Source: Janibacter limosus (GTDB lineage: Bacteria > Actinomycetota > Actinomycetes > Actinomycetales > Dermatophilaceae). From it: a stretch of 64,000 nucleotides of DNA. Positions 1 through 8,447 of this stretch are shown here, piece by piece (within the stretch, counting starts at the first letter, position 1; every line of letters starts with the position of its first letter). Location: positions 620,001 through 684,000 of the forward strand of contig NZ_CP036164.1 in the NCBI RefSeq assembly GCF_004295485.1, read 5' to 3'. The translations under genes and the position numbers were made by a program. The notes under the pieces are model-generated. The model was given only the letters and a program-made list of their open reading frames with translations. It had not been told where the DNA came from and did no database searches.

Positions 1-455
1 TTGAGGAGGGACTCGCCCTCGAGGAGCGTGACGGCGCGTCGGGGCAGCCCGATGCTCCTGGCCACGGCGGTCGCGGCGACGGCATCGGGTGGGGCGACGA
101 TCGCACCGAGCGCGAAGGCCAGGGCGAAGCTGATCGGGAGCAGCGCGCTCGCGACGACGGCGACCCCGAGGGCGGTGAAGAGGACGAGGGCGATGGACAG
201 TCCTGCGATGGCCACGCGCTGCGCCTTGAGGTCGACGAGCGAGGTCGAGATGGCGGTGGCGTAGAGCAGCGGTGGGAGCAGCCCGATGAGCACGACCTCC
301 GACGAGAGGGTGACCTCGGGGAACCACGGGACGAAGGAGGCCGCCGCGCCCGCCGCGAGCAGCAGCAGCGGCGTGAGCAGGCCGAGCCGCGACGCGATCC
401 CGTGCACGAGCAGGGAGGCGACCGCGATGGCCAGGAGGGTGAGGGCGAGGTCCAC
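1..455 (-). CDS. Na+/H+ antiporter, CPA1/NhaP type, N-terminal part
   Basis: The coding strand runs off the left edge, leaving the first 151 codons. The protein begins at a GTG and shows closely packed hydrophobic segments. Around residues 121-150 it has the run PPDAVAATAV followed by a LLEGESLLN motif, which is characteristic of bacterial CPA1 cation/proton antiporters, where the Asp of the first motif lies in the ion-binding helices. It would exchange Na+ or K+ for protons across the cytoplasmic membrane. A CACAAT box ends 6 nt before the GTG, so the start may be leaderless. The C-terminal half is outside the window, so ion specificity cannot be judged. Confidence 0.85.
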   Translation of the reverse strand, partial: MDLALTLLAIAVASLLVHGIASRLGLLTPLLLLAAGAAASFVPWFPEVTLSSEVVLIGLLPPLLYATAISTSLVDLKAQRVAIAGLSIALVLFTALGVAVVASALLPISFALAFALGAIVAPPDAVAATAVARSIGLPRRAVTLLEGESLL

Positions 456-461
456 CCGCTC

Positions 462-467
462 ATTGTG
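462..467 (-). promoter_or_regulatory. Candidate leaderless -10 box of the antiporter gene
   Basis: CACAAT on the minus strand ends 6 nt before the GTG start. The same hexamer sits 6 nt before the starts at 21535 and 35609, which suggests it serves as a -10 variant here. Confidence 0.35.
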
Positions 468-576
468 GCGCCCGTCCGTCGCGGCATCAGTCGGCGGCGT
501 CTCGCCATCTGGCGCGGATCGTCTCGCGATGAGTGAGTGGCCCGGCCAGGGGCGCCGACGGTGCCACGATCGATCG

Positions 577-1374
577 ATGACGTCCTATGTCCACGGCCAC
601 GCCGCCCCCGTCGTCGCCGCCCACGCCGCCCGCACCGTCGACAGCTCGGCGGCCTACCTCGCCGGTCATCTGCGCGAGGGCATGCGCGTGCTCGACGTCG
701 GCTGCGGACCCGGGTCGATCACCCTGGAGCTCGCGCAGCGCGTGGCTCCGGGTGAGGTCGTCGGCGTCGACGCGTCGGAGTCGGTGATCGCCACCGCTCG
801 CGCAGCGGCCGAGGCCGCGGGCGACGAGCACACCCACTTCGAGGTGGCGGACGCGATGCGGCTGCCCTTCGACGACGACAGCTTCGACGTCGTCCACGCC
901 CACCAGGTGCTCCAGCACGTGCCCGACCCGGTGGGTCTGCTGCGCGAGATGGCCCGGGTCGCCCGACCCGGTGGTCTCGTCGCCGCGCGGGACGCCGACC
1001 ACGAGGCGATGACCTGGGCGCCTGCGCACCCCGGGCTGGACCGGTGGCTGGAGCTCTACCGGGCGGCGGCACGCGGCACGGGCGGCGAGCCGGACGCCGG
1101 GCGCCACCTGCTTCGCTGGGCGCACGAGGCCGGCCTCACCGAGGTCACCGCGACCGCCTCGGTGTGGTGCTTCGCCGACGACGAGGCGCGCGAGTGGTGG
1201 GGCGGGCAGTGGCAGCGGCGAGCCGTGGACTCCGGCTTCCGCGACCAGGTCCTCGCCCAGGGCCTGGCCGACGACGGGGAGATCGCTCGCGTCGTCGAGG
1301 GGTGGCGGGAGTGGACGGCGTCACCGGACGGGTGGTTCGTCATCGTGCACGGCGAGGTCCTCGCCCGCGCCTGA
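577..1374 (+). CDS. Class I SAM-dependent methyltransferase
   Basis: A 265-residue protein with a Rossmann methyltransferase fold. Motif I is VLDVGCGPGS near residue 34, then an acidic post-I strand (VVGVDAS), an FDVVHAHQVLQHV motif II near residue 105 and the RPGG turn near 132. It fits the UbiE/Methyltransf_11 group, which moves a methyl from SAM to a small molecule; the substrate is unknown. The frame stays open upstream to 286, but that extension has no methyltransferase similarity and covers the antiporter gene. I therefore start at the ATG just before the conserved fold. Confidence 0.85.
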   Translation: MTSYVHGHAAPVVAAHAARTVDSSAAYLAGHLREGMRVLDVGCGPGSITLELAQRVAPGEVVGVDASESVIATARAAAEAAGDEHTHFEVADAMRLPFDDDSFDVVHAHQVLQHVPDPVGLLREMARVARPGGLVAARDADHEAMTWAPAHPGLDRWLELYRAAARGTGGEPDAGRHLLRWAHEAGLTEVTATASVWCFADDEAREWWGGQWQRRAVDSGFRDQVLAQGLADDGEIARVVEGWREWTASPDGWFVIVHGEVLARA

Positions 1375-1435
1375 TGATCTTCGTCTGATACAAACAGCCG
1401 CAGCCTTGTCCCCCTTCGTCCCCCGGAGTGACCGT

Positions 1436-1984
1436 ATGACCTTGACCGCAGCCGCCGACGGCTCCGCACTCGGCAACCCCGGCCCCGCCGGCTGGGGGTG
1501 GTACATCGACGCGGACCGCTGGGACCTCGGCGGCTGGCCGCACGGCACCAACAACATGGGCGAGCTGACGGCGGTGCTCGACCTGCTGCAGCAGACGGCC
1601 CACCTCGACGAGGACCTGCACGTCATCTGCGACAGCAAGTACGTCATCAACTCGATCACGTCCTGGATGCCGGGGTGGAAGGCCAAGGGCTGGCGCAAGA
1701 AGGACGGCAAGCCGGTCCTCAACCTCGAGATCATGCAGGCGCTCGACGCGGCGATGGCCGGGCGTCGGGTGACCTTCGAGTGGGTCAAGGGCCACGCGGG
1801 GCACCCGCTCAACGAGGAGGCCGACCGGCTCGCGACGACCGCGGCTGCCGCATGGGCGAAGGGGGTCGCCCCCGAGAGAGGGCCCGGCATCCCGGGTGCC
1901 CGGTCGGGTACGGCGGAGGCAGTCGTCGAGCACGCGGTCCAGCAGTCAGAGCAGGAGCCGGACGAGCCGCTGTCGCTCTTCTAG
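1436..1984 (+). CDS. rnhA: Ribonuclease HI
   Basis: A 182-residue RNase H1. It cleaves the RNA strand of RNA-DNA hybrids, clearing R-loops and primers. The four carboxylates are in place: Asp in AADGS near residue 8, Glu in MGELTA, Asp in CDSKY and Asp in EEADRLA. The WVKGHAGHPLNEEAD segment is typical. The ATG at 1436 is preceded by GGAG with 7 nt spacing, so the longer reading from 1406 is unlikely. About 45 residues follow the catalytic domain as an acidic, low-complexity tail. The TAG stop overlaps the stop of the convergent MOSC gene within one CTAG. Confidence 0.93.
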   Translation: MTLTAAADGSALGNPGPAGWGWYIDADRWDLGGWPHGTNNMGELTAVLDLLQQTAHLDEDLHVICDSKYVINSITSWMPGWKAKGWRKKDGKPVLNLEIMQALDAAMAGRRVTFEWVKGHAGHPLNEEADRLATTAAAAWAKGVAPERGPGIPGARSGTAEAVVEHAVQQSEQEPDEPLSLF

Positions 1985-2652
1985 GAGCGGGCGGCGATCT
2001 GCTCCAGCTCCGCCCGGCGCTCGCCGGTCAGCGCGCCGGAGTCGAGTGCGGCCCGGGCGGCGTCACCGTCCCCGAACCATGCGCGCAGGTAGGTCGGCAG
2101 GCTCAGCCCTGACCCCGACGGGGTGACGACGATGGTGTCCTCGGACCGGATCTCGCCGGGCTCGACGACCTGCAGGTAGGCGCCGCTGCGGCCGTGCGCG
2201 GCGAACCGCTTGACCCAGCCGCGCTCGCCCATGCGCTCGCCGAAGGTCGCGCAGGGCACGCGCGGGCCGCGCACCTCGAGGAGGGCCGAGCCCACCTGCC
2301 AGCGGTCGCCGACCTCGCTCGCGTCGACCTCGAGGCCGCGGGTCGTGAGGTTTTCGCCGAACATCCCGTGGGGCAGCTCGCGCCCGAGGGCGCGCTCCCA
2401 CTCGTCGAGCTCCTCGCGGGCGAAGGCGTAGACGGCCTGGTCGCTGCCGCCGTGGTGGCGGCCGTCGCCGACGTGGTCGCCGTCGACCCCGGAGACACCC
2501 GCACCGTCGACCACCCGCTTGGGCCCCGGGTCGCTCACCCGGATGACGTCGACGGGGTGCTTGCCGATGCCCGTGGGTCGACCCTTGGGGATCCGCTGGA
2601 CCATCGGGCGGCCGATGTTGACGGACAGGACGTGGGGGATGGGGGAGGGCAC
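1981..2652 (-). CDS. MOSC domain protein (YiiM-like)
   Basis: A 223-residue protein of the MOSC family, the sulfur-carrier domain found in molybdenum cofactor sulfurases and in YiiM-type enzymes that reduce N-hydroxylated compounds. It shows the family pattern GENLTTRGL near residue 99, then a GPRVPCATF stretch near 130 holding the conserved Cys that carries sulfur or contacts the cofactor. No molybdenum-enzyme gene is nearby. The GTG start lies 6 nt after a TAACCT -10 box, so it is probably translated leaderless. The exact substrate is unknown. Confidence 0.85.
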   Translation of the reverse strand: MPSPIPHVLSVNIGRPMVQRIPKGRPTGIGKHPVDVIRVSDPGPKRVVDGAGVSGVDGDHVGDGRHHGGSDQAVYAFAREELDEWERALGRELPHGMFGENLTTRGLEVDASEVGDRWQVGSALLEVRGPRVPCATFGERMGERGWVKRFAAHGRSGAYLQVVEPGEIRSEDTIVVTPSGSGLSLPTYLRAWFGDGDAARAALDSGALTGERRAELEQIAARS

Positions 2653-2658
2653 GAGGAG

Positions 2659-2664
2659 AGGTTA
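2659..2664 (-). promoter_or_regulatory. Leaderless -10 box of the MOSC gene
   Basis: TAACCT on the minus strand ends 6 nt before the GTG at 2652, placing the predicted transcript start on the start codon. Confidence 0.5.
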
Positions 2665-2725
2665 CGTCGCTCCCTTCGGCAGGTCCGTCGTCGCCCAAGA
2701 CCACCCGCCCGCCGCCCACCACTGC

Positions 2726-2775
2726 TGGTTCGAAGAAGAAGCGCGACCCATGAGCAGCGACTCCTCTTCGAACCA
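2726..2775 (-). terminator. Palindromic terminator-like repeat, copy 1
   Basis: A 50-bp imperfect palindrome whose outer 11 bp (TGGTTCGAAGA) pair perfectly. It lies just downstream of the AbiEi-like gene. The sequence is related to the palindromes at 3853 and 49366, which share a TTCGAAGAAG outer arm. A stable hairpin at a gene end suggests termination or 3-prime RNA protection. Confidence 0.55.
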
Positions 2776-2809
2776 ACGGCATCGTGACCGGTGCACGGTC
2801 GCCACATGC

Positions 2810-3748
2810 TCATCCACGCCGACCAGCGGTCAGCTCCGCGTGGGCCCGCACCACCTGATCGAGAAATTCTTCACGGCCCAGCCGTAGGCCGATGAGGTTC
2901 ATCCTCAGGATGATGTCTCCGCCGAGCGTGATGGCGTTCTGACGGAAGTGGTCGAAGGTGACCTCGAGCCCGGCGGAGTGGGCGGCACCGTCGATCTCGA
3001 GGGCCAGACCGATGTCCTCCCAGCAGACGTCGAGGTATCGGGTGCGGCCATCGACCCGACGGATCGCCTGCCGGGTCGGGGTGGGAAGACCGCGTCGACG
3101 CAGCGCGGGGACGAGGTCGAGCTCGCCGAGCGAGTGGGCGCCGTCGGCGATGTCGTCGATGAGCTGGGCGATCAGTGCGCGCCGACGTCGTCCGGCGTAC
3201 TGGCTGTGCGTCACGTGCAGGGTCTCGGCCGTGGTGATCCGCTGCTGCACGGGGAGCACCAGGAAGAGCGCGGCCTGTCGATCGCTCACGGCCCATTGCG
3301 CGGCGCGCAAGGCAGCGAGTGCCGGCGGGGTCCGCGGGAGGCCGGGCAGCGCGCACTCGTCCGGCAGACGTCGCGAGACCTTGTGCTGGACCACGCCGTC
3401 GATGCAGCGCACCTGGCACAGGTGATGGAGTGAGATGTGCACGACCGTGTCGGTGAGCCCTGTGACGCCGGCGGCCTTGAGGCTCGTGACGCCGTCGACC
3501 CTGGCGTCGCCCGTGCTCTCGTAGACACCCCGCCAGGCGTGAGCGGTGGGTGACAGCTCACCGGTGTGCAGTGCCACGGTATGGCGCCCGTGCAGCCTCC
3601 ATCTGCCGGCGCGGACATGCGAGGACACGCGGTCGCGCCCCACCCCCAGCGCCCGGAGGTCGGCCCGGGACAGCACGCCGTCCCTCGGGTCTGCGGCGTC
3701 GCTCGCCGCCCGCAGCAGTCGGTCGGCGACGTCTCGGCGGATGCCCAT
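2810..3748 (-). CDS. AbiEi antitoxin-like protein with DUF559 nuclease-like C-terminus
   Basis: A 312-residue protein. Residues 1-70 resemble the winged-helix AbiEi antitoxin domain found at the N-terminus of many actinobacterial proteins (RADLRALGVGRDRV, then RAGRWRLHGRHTVAL). The C-terminal 90 residues resemble DUF559/Vsr-type folds, with a YLDVCWEDIGLALEIDG core that supplies the acidic residues expected of a PD-(D/E)XK site. No AbiEii-type toxin is adjacent, so this is an orphan rather than a toxin-antitoxin pair. The reading continues upstream to 3874, into the palindrome; I chose the ATG at 3748 where similarity starts. The function is unproven. Confidence 0.7.
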   Translation of the reverse strand: MGIRRDVADRLLRAASDAADPRDGVLSRADLRALGVGRDRVSSHVRAGRWRLHGRHTVALHTGELSPTAHAWRGVYESTGDARVDGVTSLKAAGVTGLTDTVVHISLHHLCQVRCIDGVVQHKVSRRLPDECALPGLPRTPPALAALRAAQWAVSDRQAALFLVLPVQQRITTAETLHVTHSQYAGRRRRALIAQLIDDIADGAHSLGELDLVPALRRRGLPTPTRQAIRRVDGRTRYLDVCWEDIGLALEIDGAAHSAGLEVTFDHFRQNAITLGGDIILRMNLIGLRLGREEFLDQVVRAHAELTAGRRG

Positions 3749-3852
3749 GGTCACGAGCGTCTCCGCATGTCGGTGCCTGTGGCACCGGGGAGGTTGCGCT
3801 GTGGATGGAGCGCTGCGGACGGTCGCGGTTGTGCACCGGCCAGGGGCGTGGA

Positions 3853-3894
3853 TCGAAGAAGGACCGCGACTCATGAGTCGCGGTCCTTCTTCGA
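3853..3894 (-). terminator. Perfect 42-bp palindrome, terminator-like repeat copy 2
   Basis: An uninterrupted perfect palindrome with arms TCGAAGAAGGACCGCGACTC, lying 26 bp past the stop of accE. It is the best copy of the dispersed palindrome family at 2726 and 49366. Its place at the end of the accD-accE unit favours transcription termination; a dimeric operator is the alternative. Confidence 0.6.
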
Positions 3895-3919
3895 ATCAGC
3901 TGCTGTGGTTGTGCTCGGG

Positions 3920-4180
3920 TCAGCGGGGGAGGCCGGAGGCCACCCAGCCACCGGGCGAGGGGTGCACCTCGTGGCGCACCAGCCGCGCGGGGGCGGACCA
4001 GCGCGAAGGGGGGGCCTGCGGGGCCTCCTCCTCGCCACCACCGAGTCCGGACAGGACCGCGACGAGCGCGGCGACCTGCTCGGGGGAGGCATCACCGAGG
4101 ACCTCGATGCGCGGGCCCGCCGGCGCCGCCGGGCCGTCGACGGACTCGGAGCCTTGAGCCTGCTCGGGAGCGGTGCTCAT
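3920..4180 (-). CDS. accE: Acyl-CoA carboxylase epsilon subunit
   Basis: An 86-residue protein with a disordered acidic N-terminus (about 25 residues) and a short core holding [20 protein letters not shown], ending with SGLPR. This is the pattern of the actinobacterial AccE/PccE epsilon subunit, a small non-catalytic protein that bridges the alpha and beta subunits of acetyl- or propionyl-CoA carboxylase. Its ATG overlaps the accD stop in ATGA, so the two are translationally coupled. Placement after accD and opposite birA matches the Rv3279c-Rv3281 arrangement in mycobacteria. Confidence 0.85.
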   Translation of the reverse strand: MSTAPEQAQGSESVDGPAAPAGPRIEVLGDASPEQVAALVAVLSGLGGGEEEAPQAPPSRWSAPARLVRHEVHPSPGGWVASGLPR

Positions 4181-5817
4181 AGCGGAATGTTCCCGTGCTT
4201 CTTGGGCGGCAGCGTCTCGCGCTTGGTGCGCAGGGCCCGCAGCGCCTTGGAGACATTCATCCGCGTGTTGCTCGGCGAGATGACCGTGTCGATGTAGCCA
4301 CGCTCGGCCGCCACGTACGGGTTGGCCAGGGCGTCCTCGTAGGCGCTGATGAACTCCTGGCGCGCGGCGTCGACGTCGCGCCCCTCGGACTCGGCGGCAG
4401 CCAGCTGCTTGCGGTAGAGGATGTTGACGGCACCCTGGGCGCCCATGACCGCGATCTGGGCCGTGGGCCAGGCGAGGTTGATGTCGGCACCGAGGTGCTT
4501 GGAGCCCATGACGTCGTAGGCGCCGCCGTAGGCCTTGCGGGTGATGACGGTGACGAGCGGGACCGTGGCCTCGGCGTAGGCGTAGATGAGCTTGGCGCCG
4601 CGGCGGATGATGCCGTTCCACTCCTGGTCGGTGCCGGGCAGGAAGCCGGGGACGTCGACGAGGGTGAGGACCGGGACGTTGAAGGCGTCGCAGGTACGCA
4701 CGAAGCGTGCGGCCTTCTCCGACGCGTCGATGTCGAGGGTCCCGGCGAACTGCATCGGGTTGTTGGCCACGATGCCGATGGACTGGCCCTCGACTCGGGC
4801 GAAGCCGCAGATCATGTTGGGCGCGAAGAGCTGGTGCACCTCGAGGAAGTCACCGTCGTCGACGATGGACTCGATGACGGCCTTCATGTCGTAGGGCATG
4901 TTGGCCGAGTCCGGGATGATCGTGTCGAGCGCCAGGTCGGTGTCGGTGACCGCCAGGTCGAGCTCGCCGCCGAAGACGGGCGCGGTCTCGAGGTTGTTGC
5001 TCGGCAGGTACGACAGGAGCGCCTTGACGTAGTCGATGGCGTCCTCCTCGTCGGTGCCCATGTAGTGGGCGACGCCGGACTTGGTGTTGTGCGTGCGGGC
5101 CCCACCGAGGTCCTCGAACGCGACGTCCTCACCGGTGACGGTCTTGATGACGTCGGGGCCGGTGATGAACATGTGCGAGGTCTGGTCGACCATCACGGTG
5201 AAGTCGGTGACGGCGGGGGAGTAGACCGCGCCGCCGGCGCAGGGGCCCAGGATGAGCGAGATCTGGGGGATGACACCCGAGGCGTGGACATTGCGCTTGA
5301 AGATCTCGCCGTAGAGACCGAGGGAGACGACGCCCTCCTGGATGCGCGCGCCGCCGGAGTCGTTGAGGCCGATGACCGGGCAGCCGATCTTCATCGCGAA
5401 GTCCATGACCTTGGTGATCTTCTCGCCGAAGACCTCACCGAGCGACCCGCCGAAGACGGTGAAGTCCTGGGCGAAGATCGCGACCTGCCGACCGTCGACC
5501 GTGCCGTAGCCGGTGACGACACCGTCACCGTAGGGACGGTTGGCCTCCTGCCCGAAGGCGGTCGAGCGGTGGCGCGCGTACTTGTCCATCTCGACGAAGC
5601 TGTCGTCGTCGAGGAGGAGGGCGATGCGCTCACGGGCGGTCTTCTTGCCACGCGCGTGCTGCTTCTCGATGGCTCGCTCGGATCCGGCGTTGGCCACCTC
5701 GGCCACGCGACGCTTGAGATCGGCGAGCTTGCCGGCCGTCGTGTGGATGTCGATGTCAGCGGGGACGTCGGTGCCACCGATCGCCTGAGCGTCTGTGGTC
5801 TCGGTGCTCTGGGACAT
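4177..5817 (-). CDS. accD: Acyl-CoA carboxylase beta subunit (carboxyltransferase)
   Basis: A 546-residue carboxyltransferase that transfers CO2 from carboxybiotin to acyl-CoA, most likely propionyl-CoA or acetyl-CoA, giving methylmalonyl- or malonyl-CoA. The N-half shows the [10 protein letters not shown] segment and the GGARIQEGV oxyanion motif near residue 155. The C-half has [14 protein letters not shown] near 427 and ends KHGNIPL, as in AccD5/PccB proteins. A biotinylated alpha subunit is not in the window. The ATG lies 7 nt after a TAGGCT -10 box, so the message is probably leaderless. That box overlaps the divergent birA promoter. Substrate assignment between AccD4/5/6-like types is not certain. 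Confidence 0.93.
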   Translation of the reverse strand: MSQSTETTDAQAIGGTDVPADIDIHTTAGKLADLKRRVAEVANAGSERAIEKQHARGKKTARERIALLLDDDSFVEMDKYARHRSTAFGQEANRPYGDGVVTGYGTVDGRQVAIFAQDFTVFGGSLGEVFGEKITKVMDFAMKIGCPVIGLNDSGGARIQEGVVSLGLYGEIFKRNVHASGVIPQISLILGPCAGGAVYSPAVTDFTVMVDQTSHMFITGPDVIKTVTGEDVAFEDLGGARTHNTKSGVAHYMGTDEEDAIDYVKALLSYLPSNNLETAPVFGGELDLAVTDTDLALDTIIPDSANMPYDMKAVIESIVDDGDFLEVHQLFAPNMICGFARVEGQSIGIVANNPMQFAGTLDIDASEKAARFVRTCDAFNVPVLTLVDVPGFLPGTDQEWNGIIRRGAKLIYAYAEATVPLVTVITRKAYGGAYDVMGSKHLGADINLAWPTAQIAVMGAQGAVNILYRKQLAAAESEGRDVDAARQEFISAYEDALANPYVAAERGYIDTVISPSNTRMNVSKALRALRTKRETLPPKKHGNIPL

Positions 5818-5824
5818 GCTCGGC

Positions 5825-5830
5825 AGCCTA
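5825..5830 (-). promoter_or_regulatory. Leaderless -10 box of accD
   Basis: TAGGCT on the minus strand ends 7 nt before the accD ATG. It shares two base pairs with the birA -10 box at 5829-5834. Confidence 0.6.
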
Positions 5831-5834
5831 GCCT
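5829..5834 (+). promoter_or_regulatory. Leaderless -10 box of birA
   Basis: TAGCCT ends 7 nt before the birA ATG. With the opposite accD box it forms the ten-base string AGCCTAGCCT, so polymerase cannot open both promoters at once. Confidence 0.6.
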
Positions 5835-5841
5835 TGCCGAC

Positions 5842-6630
5842 ATGCTCACTCCGATCGACGTCCAGCGTCTGACCACAGAGTTGCCGACGTCACACGCGTG
5901 GGGCCCGGTCGTGCATCTCGACGTCACCGGATCGACCAATGCCGAGGCGGCCGAGCGCGCCCGGCCGTGGTCCCCCGTCCTGGCAGATCTGCAGACCGCT
6001 GGACGTGGGCGCCTCGGGCGGGCCTGGCAGGAGGTGCCGAGAGCGGGGCTGGCCATGTCCGTGCTCGTCCCCATCCCCCCGACCCCCGGGTGGTTGCCCC
6101 TGGCGACCGGGGTGGCCGTCAGGGCCGCGCTGTCCGACGCAGGAGTCGCGGTCGGGTTGAAGTGGCCCAACGACGTGCTGGCCACCGACGACGGCGACCG
6201 CAAGCTGTGCGGGATCCTCTGCCAGATGCTGCCCGACGGCGCTGGCGTCGTCGTCGGCATCGGGATCAACGTCCACCACGAGCGGGACCAGCTGCCGGTA
6301 CCGACGGCCACCTCCCTTCGCCTCCTCGGTGCCGACGTCGACCGCACGGACCTCGCCGCCGGCGTGCTGCGCCACCTGCGAGCCCGGCACGAGGACCTCG
6401 TGGCCGGCGGGGAGCGGGCGAAGGGGGTCCACGCCGCCTATCGCGTCGCGTGCACGACCATCGGCAAGGAGGTCGACGTGCACCGCCCCGACGGCTCGGT
6501 GGAGCAGGTGGTCGCCACCGGGGTCGACGACGACGGTCGCCTCGTCGTCACCGGCGCCGAGGGCTCCGCTACCGTGGCCGCTGGTGACGTGCAGCACATC
6601 CGCCCTGCGGGAGTGCCGCCTCGCCCCTGA
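5842..6630 (+). CDS. birA: Biotin--[acetyl-CoA-carboxylase] ligase
   Basis: A 262-residue biotin protein ligase that makes biotinyl-AMP and attaches biotin to the carboxylase alpha subunit. Features: GSTNAEA near residue 29, the adenylate-binding loop AGRGRLGR near 53, the catalytic lysine in LKWPNDVL near 110 and KLCGILCQ near 123. A small C-terminal SH3-like domain follows residue 205. There is no N-terminal helix-turn-helix, so this is a group I enzyme with no DNA-binding role. It is divergent from accD, with 24 bp between the two start codons. Confidence 0.93.
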   Translation: MLTPIDVQRLTTELPTSHAWGPVVHLDVTGSTNAEAAERARPWSPVLADLQTAGRGRLGRAWQEVPRAGLAMSVLVPIPPTPGWLPLATGVAVRAALSDAGVAVGLKWPNDVLATDDGDRKLCGILCQMLPDGAGVVVGIGINVHHERDQLPVPTATSLRLLGADVDRTDLAAGVLRHLRARHEDLVAGGERAKGVHAAYRVACTTIGKEVDVHRPDGSVEQVVATGVDDDGRLVVTGAEGSATVAAGDVQHIRPAGVPPRP

Positions 6631-6681
6631 CGGGAGCCACCCCCTTCCCGCCCTGCCCGATCCCGACTCGCGGAGGTGCCG

Positions 6682-7755
6682 TTGTCGCACGACGCAGCTC
6701 CCGAGGTCCCCGACGGCGAGCCGGCCCTCGAGCCTGCCGGCACCGAGGCCGACCTCGAGGCCTTCGAGCGCGCGCTCCTGGGGCGGCCCGCATCGATGGG
6801 CCGACGTGAGGTCTCGCGCGGCGCGGGTGTCTCCATCCGCTCGGCCCGCAAGTTCTGGCACGCCATGGGCTTCCCCGTCGTCCACGAGGGCGACACGATG
6901 TTCACCGAGGCCGACCTCGCCGCGCTGAGCAGCGTCGCCGCGATGGTGCGCGAGGAGGGCCTCCCCGAGGACTTCGCCCTGGCGATGACCCGGGCCATCG
7001 CCAGGACCATGGACCGCCTCGCTGCCTGGCAGGTGCAGCTCGTCAGCGAGGAGATCGGTCGCCTGCGTCACGGCGATGCCCCCGACGAGGCCGCCGCCGG
7101 CGACTCCGCCGCGGCCGCTGCCCGGCTGACCTCGCTCACCGACGAGCTGGAGCCGCTCGTCGTCTACGTGTGGCGGCGCCAGCTCACTGCGTCCATCCAA
7201 CGGCTGCTGACCGTCGAGGACGACAGCACCCGGGCCTCGATCATCGGCTTCGCCGACCTCGTCAACTTCACCTCCGTGGTGCGCCGGCTCACGGAGAGCG
7301 ACCTGGCTCGGATGGTCCAGCGCTTCGAGGACCTGTGCACCGACGTGGTGACCGCGCACGGCGGCCGCGTCATCAAGACCGTCGGTGACGAGGTGCTCTT
7401 CCAGACCTTCGAGGTCGCCCCGGCCGCCGCGATCGCGCTCGACCTCGTCGAGGCGATGAGCGAGGACGACCTGCTGCCCTCGGCCCGTGTCGGCATGGCG
7501 CACGGCCCGGTCGTGCGCCGGCTCGGGGACGTCTTCGGCACGACCGTCAACCGCGCGAGCCGCCTGACGGCGGCGGCCCCTCCCGGGGGTGTCTTCGTCG
7601 ACGACGCGCTCGCCCGGCTGCTCGAACCCCTGAGTGGCTTCTCCACCCTGCCCACGCGCCCCCGAGCCCTGCGGGGCATCGGCGAGGTCGTCCCGAGTCG
7701 CCTCGTGCGGGTGACCGGTGTGCGTCGATCTCGAGATGTCACCGCGCATGTCTGA
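6682..7755 (+). CDS. Class III adenylate/guanylate cyclase with N-terminal regulatory domain
   Basis: A 357-residue soluble protein. The C-terminal cyclase domain (about 185-320) has the first metal Asp in GFADLVNFT, the KTVGDEVLF segment with the second metal Asp, and VNRASRL with the transition-state Arg. It would make cAMP from ATP. The N-terminal 150 residues hold a MerR-like helix-turn-helix segment (VSIRSARKFWHAMGF) and helical linkers. This resembles the autoinhibitory architecture of the pH-responsive mycobacterial cyclase Rv1264. A GTG at 6676 overlaps the GGAGG ribosome site, so the TTG at 6682, 5 nt after GGAGG, is the better start. It precedes a two-component pair. Confidence 0.85.
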   Translation: MSHDAAPEVPDGEPALEPAGTEADLEAFERALLGRPASMGRREVSRGAGVSIRSARKFWHAMGFPVVHEGDTMFTEADLAALSSVAAMVREEGLPEDFALAMTRAIARTMDRLAAWQVQLVSEEIGRLRHGDAPDEAAAGDSAAAAARLTSLTDELEPLVVYVWRRQLTASIQRLLTVEDDSTRASIIGFADLVNFTSVVRRLTESDLARMVQRFEDLCTDVVTAHGGRVIKTVGDEVLFQTFEVAPAAAIALDLVEAMSEDDLLPSARVGMAHGPVVRRLGDVFGTTVNRASRLTAAAPPGGVFVDDALARLLEPLSGFSTLPTRPRALRGIGEVVPSRLVRVTGVRRSRDVTAHV

Positions 7756-7766
7756 GGAACTCTTCC

Positions 7767-7772
7767 TATGAT
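7767..7772 (+). promoter_or_regulatory. Leaderless -10 box of the response regulator
   Basis: TATGAT, close to the consensus TATAAT, ends 6 nt before the ATG at 7779. Confidence 0.6.
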
Positions 7773-7778
7773 CCGACC

Positions 7779-8447
7779 ATGACTCGAGTTCTGCTGGCCG
7801 AGGACGACGCCGCCATCTCAGACCCGTTGGCGAGGGCTCTCATCCGTGAGGGATACGAGGTGACCGTCCACGAGGACGGGCGCGACGCGCTCGAGTCCGC
7901 CCTCGGCACGCCTCCCGATCTCCTTGTGCTCGACCTGGGCCTGCCGACGCTCGATGGCCTCGAGGTGTGCCGCCGGCTGCGGGCGACGGGTTCCGACGTC
8001 CCGGTGCTCGTCCTCACCGCGCGTGCCGACGAGGTCGACACGGTCGTCGGCCTCGACGCGGGCGCCGACGACTACGTCACCAAGCCCTTCCGCCTCGCGG
8101 AGCTGATGGCCCGCGTGCGCGCCCTGCTGCGCCGCCGCAGCGACGACACCCTCGAGCCCACCGGACCCCTGCGGATCGACCTCGACAGCCGCCGCGTGTG
8201 GTTCCACGGCGACGAGCTGTCGCTCACCGCCAAGGAGTTCGCCGTGCTCAGCGTCCTCGTCAGGGAGACCGGCCGGGTCGTCACCCGTGAGCAGCTCATG
8301 GCTGAGGTCTGGGAGACCGAGTGGTACGGCTCGACCAAGGCCCTGGACATGCACATCTCGGTCCTGCGCCGCAAGCTCGGCGATGACGTCGCCGATCCCC
8401 GCCACATCGCCACCGTCCGTGGTGTCGGGTTCCGCTTCGACTCGTGA
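7779..8447 (+). CDS. OmpR-family response regulator
   Basis: A 222-residue transcription regulator. The receiver domain has the acidic pair in LLAEDDAA, the phosphoacceptor Asp in LVLDLGLP near residue 50, and the switch Lys in YVTKPFR near 100. A linker leads to an OmpR/PhoB winged helix (about 128-222) that ends GVGFRFDS. It is coupled to the sensor kinase by a GTGA overlap, so the pair is one operon. The target genes and signal are unknown. Confidence 0.92.
   Translation: MTRVLLAEDDAAISDPLARALIREGYEVTVHEDGRDALESALGTPPDLLVLDLGLPTLDGLEVCRRLRATGSDVPVLVLTARADEVDTVVGLDAGADDYVTKPFRLAELMARVRALLRRRSDDTLEPTGPLRIDLDSRRVWFHGDELSLTAKEFAVLSVLVRETGRVVTREQLMAEVWETEWYGSTKALDMHISVLRRKLGDDVADPRHIATVRGVGFRFDS

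Noticed and set aside
286..576. N-terminal extension of the methyltransferase by 97 residues
   Set aside because: It covers the antiporter gene on the other strand, has low-complexity Ser/Arg composition and precedes the conserved fold; the ATG at 577 fits the family.
4195..5841. Long plus-strand frame running into birA
   Set aside because: It is the shadow of accD; real similarity begins only at the birA ATG, 5842, which has its own -10 box.
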